Positions 33,759 to 42,907 are shown, numbered from the stretch's first letter. The stretch: DNA of 64,000 bases from Chitinophaga rhizosphaerae (GCF_003958645.1 NZ_RXLO01000004.1:372001-436000); one strand, 5' to 3'. Notes: a model not told the origin generated them from the letters alone. Program-made: numbers and translations.

Positions 33759-35096
33759 TTAATTTATTGTTTTAAAGTTACTAAGTGCTTTTGTATACTC
33801 TTTTTTCACTTTCTTTTCAAAGCTATCAAGATAACTCTCCGTCGTTTTCAAGCTGGTATGCCCCAACGACTCCCTAATAAATTCCGTACTCACCCCGGAC
33901 CGCTTCATAACCGTCGAGAAAGTATGCCTCGCCACGTAGGTAGTCACCTTCTTCTCAATATTCAGTTTCACTCGGATCTTCTCCATCCAATCATTTATTG
34001 ACTGGACGAACAACTCAATCAGCTCCACTTGCCGGAGGGGAGTAATGCCATGCTCCAGAACAGGGAAGAGGTAATTATCCGGCTTCCGATCCTTATTACC
34101 CCAATAATCGATGATCTTCTGCATGTCCTCCGTAACATACACTGTGATGGGCCGCGGATCGAGGCGGGTAGCGTTCTCCGTTTTGGAGCGTTCGAAGATA
34201 ATGTACTCCCCATCGATGTTCTTGAACCTGAGATGAGCAATATCCGTCGGGTTCATCCCGTTGCCGAAGTAGGAGAAGAGCCAGAAATCCTTCGCCTTCC
34301 GTTCCCGCTCACATTCCGGCTGGTAATAATAGATCTTGCTCACATCCCCCAACTCCAGGGCCTTTTTGATATTCCGGGAGGCGGGCGGCTGATACTGACG
34401 CCGGCCGAACGGGTAATGCTTCTCCCGGCGAATGATCCCCTGAAAAATCGCTTCGTTAAAAATCGCGCGGAGCAACCTTGTGTAAATCCCCACCGTTGTC
34501 TTTGAAAACTCCTTCGCCAGCATCCAGGCCTCCAATTGCTTCAGGAAAGCAACATTGATATCGACAAACCGGACGTTCCCCCGGAACTTGGAGATCGTAT
34601 TATAGGCAGTTTGGTAATTAGCTGCTGTCCGGATGCGGTGCTCGTTAAGGAGCTTACTTATATAAAATAAGAACACCGCGAGAATAGTGTCCGGCTCCGG
34701 CTTGGGATTCAAGAAGATGGGGAAGCGGTTGTTGTAAGTAACCTGGTCGAAAGCATGGTTTTCCAGTGCGGCGGCTGTCTTTACGGACTTTCGCTGATGA
34801 AAGGAGGGGTTATTGAGGATAAAATCCTTTTCGAACTCTGGGAAATTGAAGGGTTCGATCCCCTGGGCCACGTCCTCAGCCTCCCGCTGGATGCGTTTCA
34901 GGTCGTCACGAATTGGGCGGAGAGCTTCGGAAATGTTCCGGGCAGATATTCCCCGGTACTCGGCCTCGGTCAGGTCGTACACGGTTTGGTAGCGGAGTGG
35001 CTTCCGGTTGTGGATCACCAGCATTTTCAAGGGGTACTTCCCGGTTTTCTGTTTCATACGCCGGGTGTCCAGCGTCATAGAGATCGTTACTGACAT
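33759..35096 (-). CDS. Tyrosine site-specific integrase of the element
   Basis: 445 aa. An arm-binding N-terminal domain (about 1-60) and a SAM-like core-binding domain (about 130-230) precede the catalytic domain. There SYFGNGMNPTDIAHLRF carries the GMN motif seen in Bacteroidetes integrases in place of the usual first arginine. ARHTFSTVMKRSG gives the H-x-x-R-type box (here RH) and LGHTSLKTTESYLDSF gives the second His and the nucleophilic Tyr. It lies 193 bp from attR and reads away from it, the normal position for an enzyme acting on tRNA-Asn. Paired TTGCCAACAA repeats near both ends are probable arm sites. Confidence 0.95.
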   Translation of the reverse strand: MSVTISMTLDTRRMKQKTGKYPLKMLVIHNRKPLRYQTVYDLTEAEYRGISARNISEALRPIRDDLKRIQREAEDVAQGIEPFNFPEFEKDFILNNPSFHQRKSVKTAAALENHAFDQVTYNNRFPIFLNPKPEPDTILAVFLFYISKLLNEHRIRTAANYQTAYNTISKFRGNVRFVDINVAFLKQLEAWMLAKEFSKTTVGIYTRLLRAIFNEAIFQGIIRREKHYPFGRRQYQPPASRNIKKALELGDVSKIYYYQPECERERKAKDFWLFSYFGNGMNPTDIAHLRFKNIDGEYIIFERSKTENATRLDPRPITVYVTEDMQKIIDYWGNKDRKPDNYLFPVLEHGITPLRQVELIELFVQSINDWMEKIRVKLNIEKKVTTYVARHTFSTVMKRSGVSTEFIRESLGHTSLKTTESYLDSFEKKVKKEYTKALSNFKTIN

Positions 35097-35142
35097 TTTA
35101 TAGATTTTTCGCGTTCATAATGGCTCTCCCATCTCTCAAAAT

Positions 35143-35163
35143 TTGCCAACAATTTGCCAGCAA
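35143..35163 (+). repeat. Right arm-type integrase site candidates
   Basis: TTGCCAACAA (35143-35152) and TTGCCAGCAA (35154-35163) repeat the left-end pair at 19681-19701 with the same 11-bp spacing and orientation. They lie between the integrase start and attR. Confidence 0.55.
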
Positions 35164-35288
35164 AAACCAATTAGTAACCCTTAATCAGAGTTCCATTGAA
35201 ATTAGCGAAAAACTATAAACGTTTGAATTTTAAACAGTTAAGTTAAACTGACTTCGTCCGGATTCGTCAGAATTAACCAATTTCGCCG

Positions 35289-35331
35289 CTGTTAATCAGA
35301 GGGTCGTTGGTTCAAGTCCAACAGGGGGAGC
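35289..35331 (+). repeat. attR: detached 43-bp copy of the tRNA-Asn 3' part
   Basis: It is identical to 19589-19631. The sequence before it (TTTCGCCG) does not continue the tRNA, so this is the attachment copy and not a second gene. Confidence 0.93.
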
Positions 35332-35336
35332 GAAGC

Positions 35337-35370
35337 AAAAAAGCTTTCAACAGACGTTGAAAGCTTTTTT
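35337..35370 (+). terminator. Original host terminator of tRNA-Asn, displaced by the insertion
   Basis: AAAAAAGCTTTCAAC and GTTGAAAGCTTTTTT form a perfect 15-bp stem around AGAC, starting 5 bp after attR. Before integration it would have followed the tRNA directly. Confidence 0.88.
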
Positions 35371-35585
35371 CATTTACAGCCGCCCGGAGCGCAGCATTGC
35401 GCCGAAAGCACGTTCCGCCGACCGCGATTTCCCGGCTCCTTCCAACTACCCTTTCATCCGCAACAACGCTCTCCATTTATCAAAATCATCCGGCATTCCG
35501 CTACCTTCATCCGGATATCCCGAAAACCATCCGCCCCGGCGCAGCCTCCCAAATTATCTGAATAGTTTTGATTAACTTGGTATAG

Positions 35586-36254
35586 ATGACAAACGAAACC
35601 CAACATTACCGGCAGGCCGGTTTTGCTTTCGACCTGGACGGGACGCTGATTGATACAGAACAGCATAAATCCGTTTGCCACAACAAGACCATTGCGTATT
35701 TCGGCGGGCAACCCGCACAAGGCATATATTATAAATACATCGGCAATTCTTTTGAGTACGTTTTTGAAAAACTGAAACATATCTCCGGAATACACGCATC
35801 GCTGAAAGAATACCGGGAAGTATTCAACCGTTTTTACCTGGAAGAACTGGATAAAGGGCTCAGGCCATCCGAGGGTGTGGTGGAACTGCTTGAAAAAATT
35901 GCCGCCAAGGGCTTGAAGATGGGATTGGTAACATCCAGCGAAAGATGGATGCTTGACAGGATCATTGAAAAAACCGGTTTGGGAAAATATTTTACCGTGA
36001 TGGTATCCGGCAACGATGTGGCACACAACAAACCTGCTCCGGATCCTTATCTGAAAGCCATCCGTTCGCTTGCATCCGACAGGATATTTGCGTTCGAAGA
36101 CACGAAACCCGGTCTTGATTCTGCCAGCGCCGCCGGCGCAGTAGTATTTGGAATAAAAAATTCGCATAATACTGAAGAAGAACTTCAGTCTGCGAAAGAA
36201 ATTTTCACCAGCTTCAAAAAAATTGATCTCGAGAAAATATTATCGTCATATTGA
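35586..36254 (+). CDS. HAD-superfamily hydrolase (beta-phosphoglucomutase-like)
   Basis: 222 aa. All four HAD motifs are visible: AFDLDGTLIDTE (I), GLVTSS (II), NKPAPDPYLKAI with the Lys (III), and FAFEDTKPGLDSASAAG (IV). A helical cap lies between motifs I and II, which puts it in the subfamily I phosphatase/phosphomutase group. Such enzymes dephosphorylate sugar phosphates or other small molecules. It lies just outside the right end of the element and is followed 30 bp later by a membrane-protein gene, which may be co-transcribed. Substrate unknown. Confidence 0.9.
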   Translation: MTNETQHYRQAGFAFDLDGTLIDTEQHKSVCHNKTIAYFGGQPAQGIYYKYIGNSFEYVFEKLKHISGIHASLKEYREVFNRFYLEELDKGLRPSEGVVELLEKIAAKGLKMGLVTSSERWMLDRIIEKTGLGKYFTVMVSGNDVAHNKPAPDPYLKAIRSLASDRIFAFEDTKPGLDSASAAGAVVFGIKNSHNTEEELQSAKEIFTSFKKIDLEKILSSY

Positions 36255-36284
36255 TCCGTTCATGTTTTGTAAAATACTATACCA

Positions 36285-36854
36285 ATGAGCGTAGAAGACT
36301 TTAAAGAAGAAGGAAAATCACTCTTCGAAAAAATCCCGGATATCGCATTCGACTGGTACGCAAGGATAATACCCGGCTTTATATGCGCTTTCCTGGTCAT
36401 TTATGCTTTCGAAATTCCCCTGGAGAAAGTCACTGGCAACTTCCTGTTTTTCGCGCTGGCCGCATACATAATCGGCCACCTGGTACAACCCTTTTCCAGC
36501 GGACTGCTGCAAAGATTCTACAAAAACCTTCGTGGCAAAAAATTGGCGCTATTACTCAAGGCATATTCTGAACTGGTCGGTTTCGTTAGCTGTCTCCTCT
36601 TTTCCATATGCCTGCTCATCGTAACGCGGTGGTGGAACTACTATGAGAACATCGATCGCCCGTTTTTCCCATACTACCTGGTGTTAACAGGCGCGGTTGT
36701 CTTTTTCGGATTTGCCGTCCATTTTCGTAAAAGAGCATACGACCGGAAATATGAAGAGCAGAACGGCCCAACAATCAAACCACCGAAACAGAAGGTAAAA
36801 GAATCTGATCCGGAAGAGGATAAAGTGGAGAAGCCTGTTAATGCCGGTAAATGA
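36285..36854 (+). CDS. Hypothetical membrane protein with four predicted helices
   Basis: 189 aa. Hydrophobic segments at about 27-45 (IIPGFICAFLVIYAFEI), 50-67 (NFLFFALAAYIIGHLV), 95-112 (GFVSCLLFSICLLIV) and 128-148 (YLVLTGAVVFFGFAVHF). The tail is long, charged and probably cytoplasmic (EEQNGPTIKPPKQKVKESD). No family recognised. It follows the HAD gene by 30 bp. The arrangement with a conserved F-D-W-Y-A-R before the first helix suggests an uncharacterised inner-membrane family. Confidence 0.7.
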   Translation: MSVEDFKEEGKSLFEKIPDIAFDWYARIIPGFICAFLVIYAFEIPLEKVTGNFLFFALAAYIIGHLVQPFSSGLLQRFYKNLRGKKLALLLKAYSELVGFVSCLLFSICLLIVTRWWNYYENIDRPFFPYYLVLTGAVVFFGFAVHFRKRAYDRKYEEQNGPTIKPPKQKVKESDPEEDKVEKPVNAGK

Positions 36855-37180
36855 AAACCAAATTCATGCTCCATTTCAGATATGGAACAAAGAATCCGGC
36901 AAATCCCGTCAACAGATTACGGCGAAATGAAGTACATCATTTTCCGGCAACCCAAAAGGAAAGAAGAAATATTGTCGCCTGTTTGGTGCCGTCTTGTTTA
37001 TACTTATGATTATGGACCAGGCACTCCCTGCCGGAGTTCGAATATTCCAGCACCCGCATCCTAGGGAAACAATTCACCAACAATAACGAACTCAATGCTG
37101 CCCGGTGCCCCCATCCATCAAGAAACAAAAACCGGCCACGCACCCTGCGCAGCCGGCTTCGTCTATCAAATCAAAATCCA
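36855..37180. other. Intergenic region, convergent ends
   Basis: 326 bp between the convergent membrane-protein and SusD genes. A 60-codon plus-strand frame (36882-37064) has no domain or composition to support it. The only clear signal is the terminator near 37132 for the minus-strand susC-susD operon. Confidence 0.6.
37126..37157 (-). terminator. Terminator of the susC-susD operon
   Basis: On the minus strand GCCGGC ... GGCCGG forms a hairpin with a short inner GCGC pairing and is followed by TTTTTGTTT. It lies 24 bp after the SusD stop. Confidence 0.65.
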
Positions 37181-38524
37181 CTAAATCGCCGGATCCCCAG
37201 GCGTATTCGGATTATTATCCCGCTCGCTCAACGGATAAGGATAAAAATTCCGGTTCCGCTCCTCTCCAGGCTGGTTCGGACCAGGACGGCCAAACCGGCG
37301 GCTATCCTCCAGCTCCTGCCCGCTGATAAACATCTCCAGCCGGCGCTGCTTGTAAATATCGGTCATGATCGCCGCCTGCGTCACCGCTCCGGCGTAGGGC
37401 GACTGGTTCGCCCCAATACCATAGATATCGTCTACCGCTTTTTTCGTACGCACGGCGTTCAGTGCAACGATCGCATTCGGGAACTGCGACTGCCGCGCGT
37501 AGTTCTCGGCGATGATCAGCTGCATCTCCCCGGGCAAATACACGGGGTACGACGAAATATTGGTTTCCGCAAAAGCTTTCAGCGGATAAGTAGTCCCGCT
37601 TTTGAAACTGATGTAAAATGCTACCCGCGGGTCTGTGGCGGCAGGCACCGGCGCCAGCCCGTTGCGCAGACCCAGCGTGGAATCAATGGCCCCGAACACG
37701 TTCTGGGTTAATGCCTGCTCCCCAACCGGATTCGGTGTTACGGTTGAAAAAAGGAACTCCGATTTCTTGGTGGCATCCACGGCTTGCGCATAGGTGATGG
37801 CCTTGTTACCGTCTGCCGCGTTGTATGTGCCGGTGATCATGCTCTGAATGTTGTAAAACCGGGCCAGCAATGCTTTGATGGTATTTTTCACATCGATCCC
37901 TTTGGGAACTTTACCGAGGAATTTGGCGCTGATGGCCGTGGTAGCCAGTTCCGCATCGGCACTTTCCAACACCTGGATCACCTTCTTCAACGCTTCCGCC
38001 CTCGGACTGAAAGTGGCATGATTGGCGCTCACCAGCGGAATCTGTTCATAATATTGCACGAGCATCCCCATACTGAGCGCATAGAAGATGCTGGCGTAAG
38101 CCTTCAGGCCCGCCCGGTCTGCCGGATCAGTGGCAATTGCGAGATTGTTGAGCACAGTTTCAGATTCGGTCCGCAGGAGCAGGCATTGCGTCCACATCTG
38201 CGTGACAAACGAATTGCTGAGCGTGATGGCGCCCTTCCCCGTTTCCACCTCCTTTTCGCTGGTGTTCCCGATGTTGATGGTATACAAAGCATACACGCTG
38301 TACCCGCCGCCCACAGCGTAACAGTACAGCGGGCTCTGCCGCCCGATCGAATAACGGCGCTGCAAACCGGCGCAAAGCGTCATCAGCGCATCCGGACTGG
38401 TTTCCACACTGGGCACCGAGCCCTCGCTCGGGTTGATGTACTCCTTGTTGCAGGAAGTACCGGGAAGAAGCGTGCACCCCAACAGGAAGACGGCCACGAT
38501 TCGTATTATATGATGCATTTTCAT
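37181..38524 (-). CDS. SusD/RagB family lipoprotein (divergent)
   Basis: 447 aa. The lipobox in FLLGCTLLPGTSCNKEYINP puts the lipidated Cys at about residue 25. The central helical repeats include LKAYASIFYALSMGMLVQYY, and the C-terminal SusD signature is IYKQRRLEMFISGQELEDSR with RFGRPGPNQPGEERNRNFYP. Short for a SusD (often 480-600 aa). It is 18 bp downstream of a SusC gene and acts as its surface lid. No glycosidase follows in the operon, so the ligand may not be a long polysaccharide; a DeoR-type sugar regulator lies upstream. Confidence 0.93.
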   Translation of the reverse strand: MKMHHIIRIVAVFLLGCTLLPGTSCNKEYINPSEGSVPSVETSPDALMTLCAGLQRRYSIGRQSPLYCYAVGGGYSVYALYTINIGNTSEKEVETGKGAITLSNSFVTQMWTQCLLLRTESETVLNNLAIATDPADRAGLKAYASIFYALSMGMLVQYYEQIPLVSANHATFSPRAEALKKVIQVLESADAELATTAISAKFLGKVPKGIDVKNTIKALLARFYNIQSMITGTYNAADGNKAITYAQAVDATKKSEFLFSTVTPNPVGEQALTQNVFGAIDSTLGLRNGLAPVPAATDPRVAFYISFKSGTTYPLKAFAETNISSYPVYLPGEMQLIIAENYARQSQFPNAIVALNAVRTKKAVDDIYGIGANQSPYAGAVTQAAIMTDIYKQRRLEMFISGQELEDSRRFGRPGPNQPGEERNRNFYPYPLSERDNNPNTPGDPAI

Positions 38525-38542
38525 GTTACTTGACTTTAGTGA

Positions 38543-41500
38543 TTAGAAACTGGCGCGAAGCGATAATTGATACGTTCTGGGGATGGGCACGTTGCCGAAA
38601 TCGATCCCGCGGAGCACGGCACTGTTGCCGCCCGCGTTCGTTTCCGGATCGTAACCGTCATAATTGTCGAAGCTCACCAGGTTGCGGCCCGTGAGAGACA
38701 CCGTCATGCTGCGGATGAAACGCGCCAGCGACGGCAACTCATAGCTAAGCGATACTTCGCGCAGCTTGATGTAGGAACCGTCTTCCACGCGGTATTCTTC
38801 CGTATTGTACACCGAGAAGATATACCCCCTCGGCAGTTCACCCTTGATCTCCTTCTCGGAAATATCCCCGATGCCGACGCCCTGGCGGGTCCGGCGGTCG
38901 GCGTTGAACACGTCCTGGCCCAGCGCGCCATCGAACAGGAAGTTGAACGACAGCTTTTTGTATTGCAACGCGTTCCCGAAGCTCACGATCCAGTCGGGAT
39001 TCGGATTGCCGATCACTTTGCGCAGCAGCACTTTTTGCGTGGAATTGTTGATGGCGGCGATGGGGCGGCCCTGGTCGTCCTCCTTCCACTTTCCATTCTC
39101 GTCGCGCTCGAAATAATTGCCGTAAAACACCCCGATGGGCTCACCCGCCAGAATAACCGACGGCGATCCCGCAGCGTTCACCAGCGTGATGGGCGTTACC
39201 TGGCTCGATGATGTTACCAGGTTCTTGTTGCGGTTCACCGAAGCCGTGACGTTCCAGTTGAAGTTTTTGTTCGTGACGGGCGTTGCAGTAATGCCCAGTT
39301 CCCAACCTTTGTTGGTCAGGTTGCCGACGTTCTCTACGCGACTGGTACCGCCGCTCGACGGCGCCAGCGTCCTTTCCACCAGCAACGAACTGCCGACGAT
39401 CTTTTTGTTATACACCGTGAATACCACGCCCAGCCTGTTTCTCAGGAACGACAGATCGACGCCGCCTTCCATTTCGCTCGCGCGCTCCGGCTCCACGTTC
39501 GGGTTGCCCAGCGCGGGATTGAGGTTGAAAGTAGCCGTACCGTTGAGGGAAGCCGACAGGTAAGAGGAAAACCGGTCGTAACTGCCGATGCCGGACAGGT
39601 TGCCGGCCAGCCCCCACGATCCCCTCAGCCGGGCAGACGAGAACCAGGACCCCATGTTTTGCCAAAAGTCCATTTCGTTAAGGTTCCAGGCCAGACTCGC
39701 CTTGGGATACCAGTAATTGCGCGTGTCTTCCGGGAAGCTGGTGGAACCGTCGATACGGGCGGCCAATGTCAGGAAGGCGATGTTTTTATACCCGAAGGTT
39801 TCCTGCAGGAACGCACCGTAAACCTGCCGCTGATCGGAAGTATACCGCGGATCGAGCTTGGTGGCGGCTCCCATGATGGTGGTGATGCCCGGCAGCATAT
39901 CGCGCCCCTGGTTATACTGGCCGGTAATTTTCTGATACTGGTGATTGAACCCTACCGTCGTCTGCGAAGAAAAATCGCCGAACTTGCCCTGGTATCCGAC
40001 GTTGAAATCGTTGTTGATAAGGAATGTGTTCACATTGGCCGCAGATGCATAACCCGTGCCTTCCTGCGCGGAGATGTACGGATACCGCTCAATGAAATTC
40101 TGCCCTTCCTGCCCGAAGTTGTCCACACCCAGAATATAATCGATGCTCAAGCCTTTCACCGGCCGGATCTTCACCTGGAGGTCGCTGATCGTACGGCTGA
40201 CAGATTGGGTGAGCGACATATCCTCGATCACGCTGAGCGGGTTTACGCGGGTGGGCTCCACGGCTTTGAGGTTGCCGCTTGCATCCCTTTCCCGGATATT
40301 GAAAATGTTGTTGGTAATGTTGACGGAGTTGATGGGGCTCCAGAACACGTTGCCATTGGGCTTTTCGTTGGAGAAACTGTTGGTATACGCCACCCCGCCG
40401 GAAACCGACAGCCATTTGGTAATTTCCTGGTCGATGCGGGCTTTTACGTTGAACCGCCGGAAATCCGTGGTCCGGACAATCCCTTCATTTTTATAGTAAC
40501 CGCCGGAGAAATAGTATTTTGTTTTTTCCGATCCCCCGCTCAGTGAAACATAATTATCCGTACCGATCCCCCGCTGGAAGATTTCGTCCTGGTAATCGTA
40601 CCGCGTTACATCTACCAGGCCGGTGGCGAGTTTTCGCGTTTGTCCGTCGGGCCGCACATACGTAGTGAAAGGCAAGCCCACGGGCGCGTCGCTGATATTG
40701 CCGAGGCGGAGGGTGGCGGAACCGAATTGTTTGCCGTATTTGGAAATGTATACCTTCTTGCGCAGTTCGTTCATAATGATGCTGGTGCCCACATCCACCC
40801 TGATCTGCCCGGCCTTGCCGGATTTGGTGGTGATCAGTACCACACCGTTACTGGCGCGCGCGCCGTAGATCGCGGAGGCCGATGCACCGGGGATCACGTC
40901 GATCTTTTCTATATCGTTGGGGTTGATATCCGCGAGGCGGTTGGTCCCGAATTCCGCGCGTGGGTTACCGAGCACGTTGAGGTTGGTCACGTTGGTTGTG
41001 GCGTTGCTGATCACTACCCCGTCTACCACATACAGCGGTTCGGCCGATCCCATGATGGTGCTCGTACCGCGCATGCGGATGGAAATGCCGCCCGCGGGGT
41101 CTCCTGAAGTCTGGGAGATCTGCGCACCGGGGACCTTGCCCTGTAAAGACGCGCTGAGGTTGCCGGAGCCGGTGTTCTGGAGCTGTTTCGCATCCACCGA
41201 ATTCACCGTATTACCGAGCTGCTTTCGCGATTGCCGGAGCGATGAGCCGATCACTACCACTTCATCCATCTTCAACACGTCTTCCTCCATCACCACATCG
41301 GCCGACGCAGCGCCGCCGCTGACGGTCACGGTTTTGTTGACGGTTTTGAAGCCGATGCCCGAAAACTCGAGCACCTGTGTCTGGCCCTGGACGTTGGCGG
41401 TAAAGCTGTACTGGCCGTTGGCATCGGTAGTGGCGCCGGCAGCAGTGTTGCGCAATTGAACGGTGATACCCGGCACGGTAGAACCGTCTGGCGCCGTCAC

Positions 41501-41611
41501 CTTGCCGCTGAAGCGGACCTGCGCCATCAGTACGCAGGCCGTCAACTGGAAGAAGAGGAACAGTGAAAACGTCTTCCATCTTCTTTGCTGATAACTAAGT
41601 GGATTTGTCAT
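38543..41611 (-). CDS. SusC/RagA TonB-dependent receptor
   Basis: 1022 aa. After a longer than usual N-terminal lead (TNPLSYQQRRWKTF), a signal peptide (SLFLFFQLTACVLMAQ) precedes the carboxypeptidase-like domain (about 33-110, FSGKVTAPDGSTVPGITVQ). The plug carries MDEVVVIGSSLRQSRKQLGN and IEKIDVIPGASASAIYGARA, and the barrel ends with aromatic LRASF. The usual VGYGT box is replaced by VIGSSLR, a known variant. No STN domain is present. It forms an operon with the SusD gene 18 bp downstream; the DeoR gene 217 bp upstream on the same strand may control it. Confidence 0.95.
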   Translation of the reverse strand: MTNPLSYQQRRWKTFSLFLFFQLTACVLMAQVRFSGKVTAPDGSTVPGITVQLRNTAAGATTDANGQYSFTANVQGQTQVLEFSGIGFKTVNKTVTVSGGAASADVVMEEDVLKMDEVVVIGSSLRQSRKQLGNTVNSVDAKQLQNTGSGNLSASLQGKVPGAQISQTSGDPAGGISIRMRGTSTIMGSAEPLYVVDGVVISNATTNVTNLNVLGNPRAEFGTNRLADINPNDIEKIDVIPGASASAIYGARASNGVVLITTKSGKAGQIRVDVGTSIIMNELRKKVYISKYGKQFGSATLRLGNISDAPVGLPFTTYVRPDGQTRKLATGLVDVTRYDYQDEIFQRGIGTDNYVSLSGGSEKTKYYFSGGYYKNEGIVRTTDFRRFNVKARIDQEITKWLSVSGGVAYTNSFSNEKPNGNVFWSPINSVNITNNIFNIRERDASGNLKAVEPTRVNPLSVIEDMSLTQSVSRTISDLQVKIRPVKGLSIDYILGVDNFGQEGQNFIERYPYISAQEGTGYASAANVNTFLINNDFNVGYQGKFGDFSSQTTVGFNHQYQKITGQYNQGRDMLPGITTIMGAATKLDPRYTSDQRQVYGAFLQETFGYKNIAFLTLAARIDGSTSFPEDTRNYWYPKASLAWNLNEMDFWQNMGSWFSSARLRGSWGLAGNLSGIGSYDRFSSYLSASLNGTATFNLNPALGNPNVEPERASEMEGGVDLSFLRNRLGVVFTVYNKKIVGSSLLVERTLAPSSGGTSRVENVGNLTNKGWELGITATPVTNKNFNWNVTASVNRNKNLVTSSSQVTPITLVNAAGSPSVILAGEPIGVFYGNYFERDENGKWKEDDQGRPIAAINNSTQKVLLRKVIGNPNPDWIVSFGNALQYKKLSFNFLFDGALGQDVFNADRRTRQGVGIGDISEKEIKGELPRGYIFSVYNTEEYRVEDGSYIKLREVSLSYELPSLARFIRSMTVSLTGRNLVSFDNYDGYDPETNAGGNSAVLRGIDFGNVPIPRTYQLSLRASF

Positions 41612-41828
41612 GACGAATTTGGTTTTGGCTGTAAAAATTGAGATTGGGGGGATAAAAGGATTCTGGTTGCTGGGCGCTCATGCACGTCATGGTAAGACAG
41701 CGCCATTCCTGCCGTTCATTGTTCACTACAGTAGTTTGCTATTGGGGATAAAGCCTTGCTTCGTGGTTGATTTTCTTCGGGGGGTAATCCTTTCTTTCGA
41801 TGTAAACCTTTCGGGACCGATTCTACGT

Positions 41829-42575
41829 TTACCTGATTTCCAGCCCTGCCGCGGCATATGGGCGCAGCAGTTCGTGATCGGGTTCCAGTTCTGTTATTAT
41901 TGTGTCGATACTATTGATATGGCAGACTTTCAATCGCTGTGAGGTGTTGATTTTCTCCGAAATCGCCAGCGACACGACTCTGGAGGATGATTCGATCATC
42001 GCTTTCTTGATCTGTACTACGTCGAGGTCGTTATCCGTGAGCCCGTCGCGGAGGTCAATGGCGTTGGTGCCCAGGAAACAGAGGTCGGCCTTCACCTGCC
42101 TGATCTGTTCGATGGCTGCGCCGCCGACGGTAATTTTAGAATTTTTGAGGAGGCGGTCGCCGATTACGATCACTTCGATATGCGGGTGTTGCGAATATTC
42201 GAAGGCTACGGGCAGGCTGCCGGTGAAGAAGGTGGCATGCAGCTGCTGCGGAAGGGCGCGGGCCAGCTCCAGGATGGTGGTGCCGCCGGTGGTGAGTACG
42301 AACATGCCGTTTTCGATCAGTTGAGCGGCTTTTTGCGCGATGATCTTTTTTTCCGAACGGGCGTAAACGTCTGTTGGGCTGAATGCGTTATGGAAAGATT
42401 TGGAAAGCGCGCCGCCGTGCACCTTGATGATGCGACCGAGGTCCGCCAGCTCGTTGAGGTCGCGGCGGATGGTGTCTTCCGACACGCCCAGCCGTTCCAC
42501 AAGGTAGGTCGTGAGCACCCTGTTGTGGAGGTTCACTTCGTGCAGGATTACGTTTTGACGTTCTTCCTTGAGCAT
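41829..42575 (-). CDS. DeoR-family sugar-responsive transcriptional regulator
   Basis: 248 aa from ATG 42575, the canonical MLKEERQNVIL start (the frame allows nine more codons). The N-terminal winged HTH is LTTYLVERLGVSEDTIRRDL with the usual IKVHGGAL. The C-terminal DeoR sensor domain (about 70-230) contains VLTTGGTTILELARALP, VTVGGAAIEQIRQVKADLCF and DVVQIKKAMIESSSRVV. DeoR regulators bind phosphorylated sugars and usually repress sugar-use operons. Position upstream of susC/susD on the same strand suggests those genes as targets. Confidence 0.93.
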   Translation of the reverse strand: MLKEERQNVILHEVNLHNRVLTTYLVERLGVSEDTIRRDLNELADLGRIIKVHGGALSKSFHNAFSPTDVYARSEKKIIAQKAAQLIENGMFVLTTGGTTILELARALPQQLHATFFTGSLPVAFEYSQHPHIEVIVIGDRLLKNSKITVGGAAIEQIRQVKADLCFLGTNAIDLRDGLTDNDLDVVQIKKAMIESSSRVVSLAISEKINTSQRLKVCHINSIDTIITELEPDHELLRPYAAAGLEIR

Positions 42576-42602
42576 AAGCGGCGAACTAGGTTGATACGGC
42601 AA

Positions 42603-42907
42603 GTTACCAAAAAGTCACAAAACACGCAAAAAAATGCAGCAGTCTTCCCGATATACGCAGTTTGGCGCATCGATCTGCCGGTTTCGGCAGGGATTACCCT
42701 AGGCGGAGGTTATCTTGTTCCGCCGGCCGTTCAGGCTTCAAATAATCGGGGTTCCCGTCTTCCCCTACATTTCAACCGTCATAAAATCCATCCCGGTACG
42801 GTAATTGGACATCTCACATAATTATCTACATCAATTTTTTAAAAATTGTTTTGTAACTAATCCTGGCGTTGCAACGTCATAAGTAATTGTTATAATTTTT
42901 ATTAGAT
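42603..42907. other. Intergenic region between divergent deoR and glycosyltransferase genes
   Basis: 305 bp. The 100 bp before the glycosyltransferase start are very AT-rich and end TTGTTATAATTTTTATTAG, probably promoter sequence, but no exact TAnnTTTG box can be placed. The minus strand has a 25-codon open stretch without a start codon. Nothing else recognised. Confidence 0.5.

Larger units (their letters stand above)
19589..35331. mobile_element. 15.7-kb integrative mobilizable element in tRNA-Asn
   Basis: Identical 43-bp sequences (19589-19631 and 35289-35331) lie exactly 15,700 bp apart. The left one is the 3' part of tRNA-Asn; the right one is a detached copy. Between them are a tyrosine integrase next to the right end, an excisionase-like HTH protein, a Toprim primase-like protein, MobC and a MobA-type relaxase with a candidate oriT, but no conjugation machinery. 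It is therefore mobilizable rather than self-transmissible. The cargo is an AbiC-like protein, a short Argonaute operon, an XRE regulator, a RES/Xre toxin-antitoxin pair and an AlbA_2 protein. Base composition is mosaic: the first 6 kb and the segment around 31-33.6 kb are AT-rich, the mobilization part is not. Confidence 0.93.

Noticed and set aside
35281..35331. Second tRNA-Asn gene
   Set aside because: Only the 3' part is present and there is no acceptor or D-arm sequence upstream, so it is the right attachment repeat.
35454..36167. Minus-strand 237-codon frame beside attR
   Set aside because: It lies opposite the HAD hydrolase whose four motifs are intact. A short neighbouring stretch in another frame (ending DDFDKWRALLRMKG) looks coding-like but has no start and a stop about 30 codons upstream, so at most it is a gene remnant.
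36882..37064. Plus-strand 60-codon frame after the membrane-protein gene
   Set aside because: No domain, signal or convincing start, with a composition like the flanking non-coding DNA.
42640..42780. Minus-strand 25-codon open stretch ending in DNLRLG and a stop
   Set aside because: No start codon and a stop immediately upstream; possibly a relic but not supportable as a gene.
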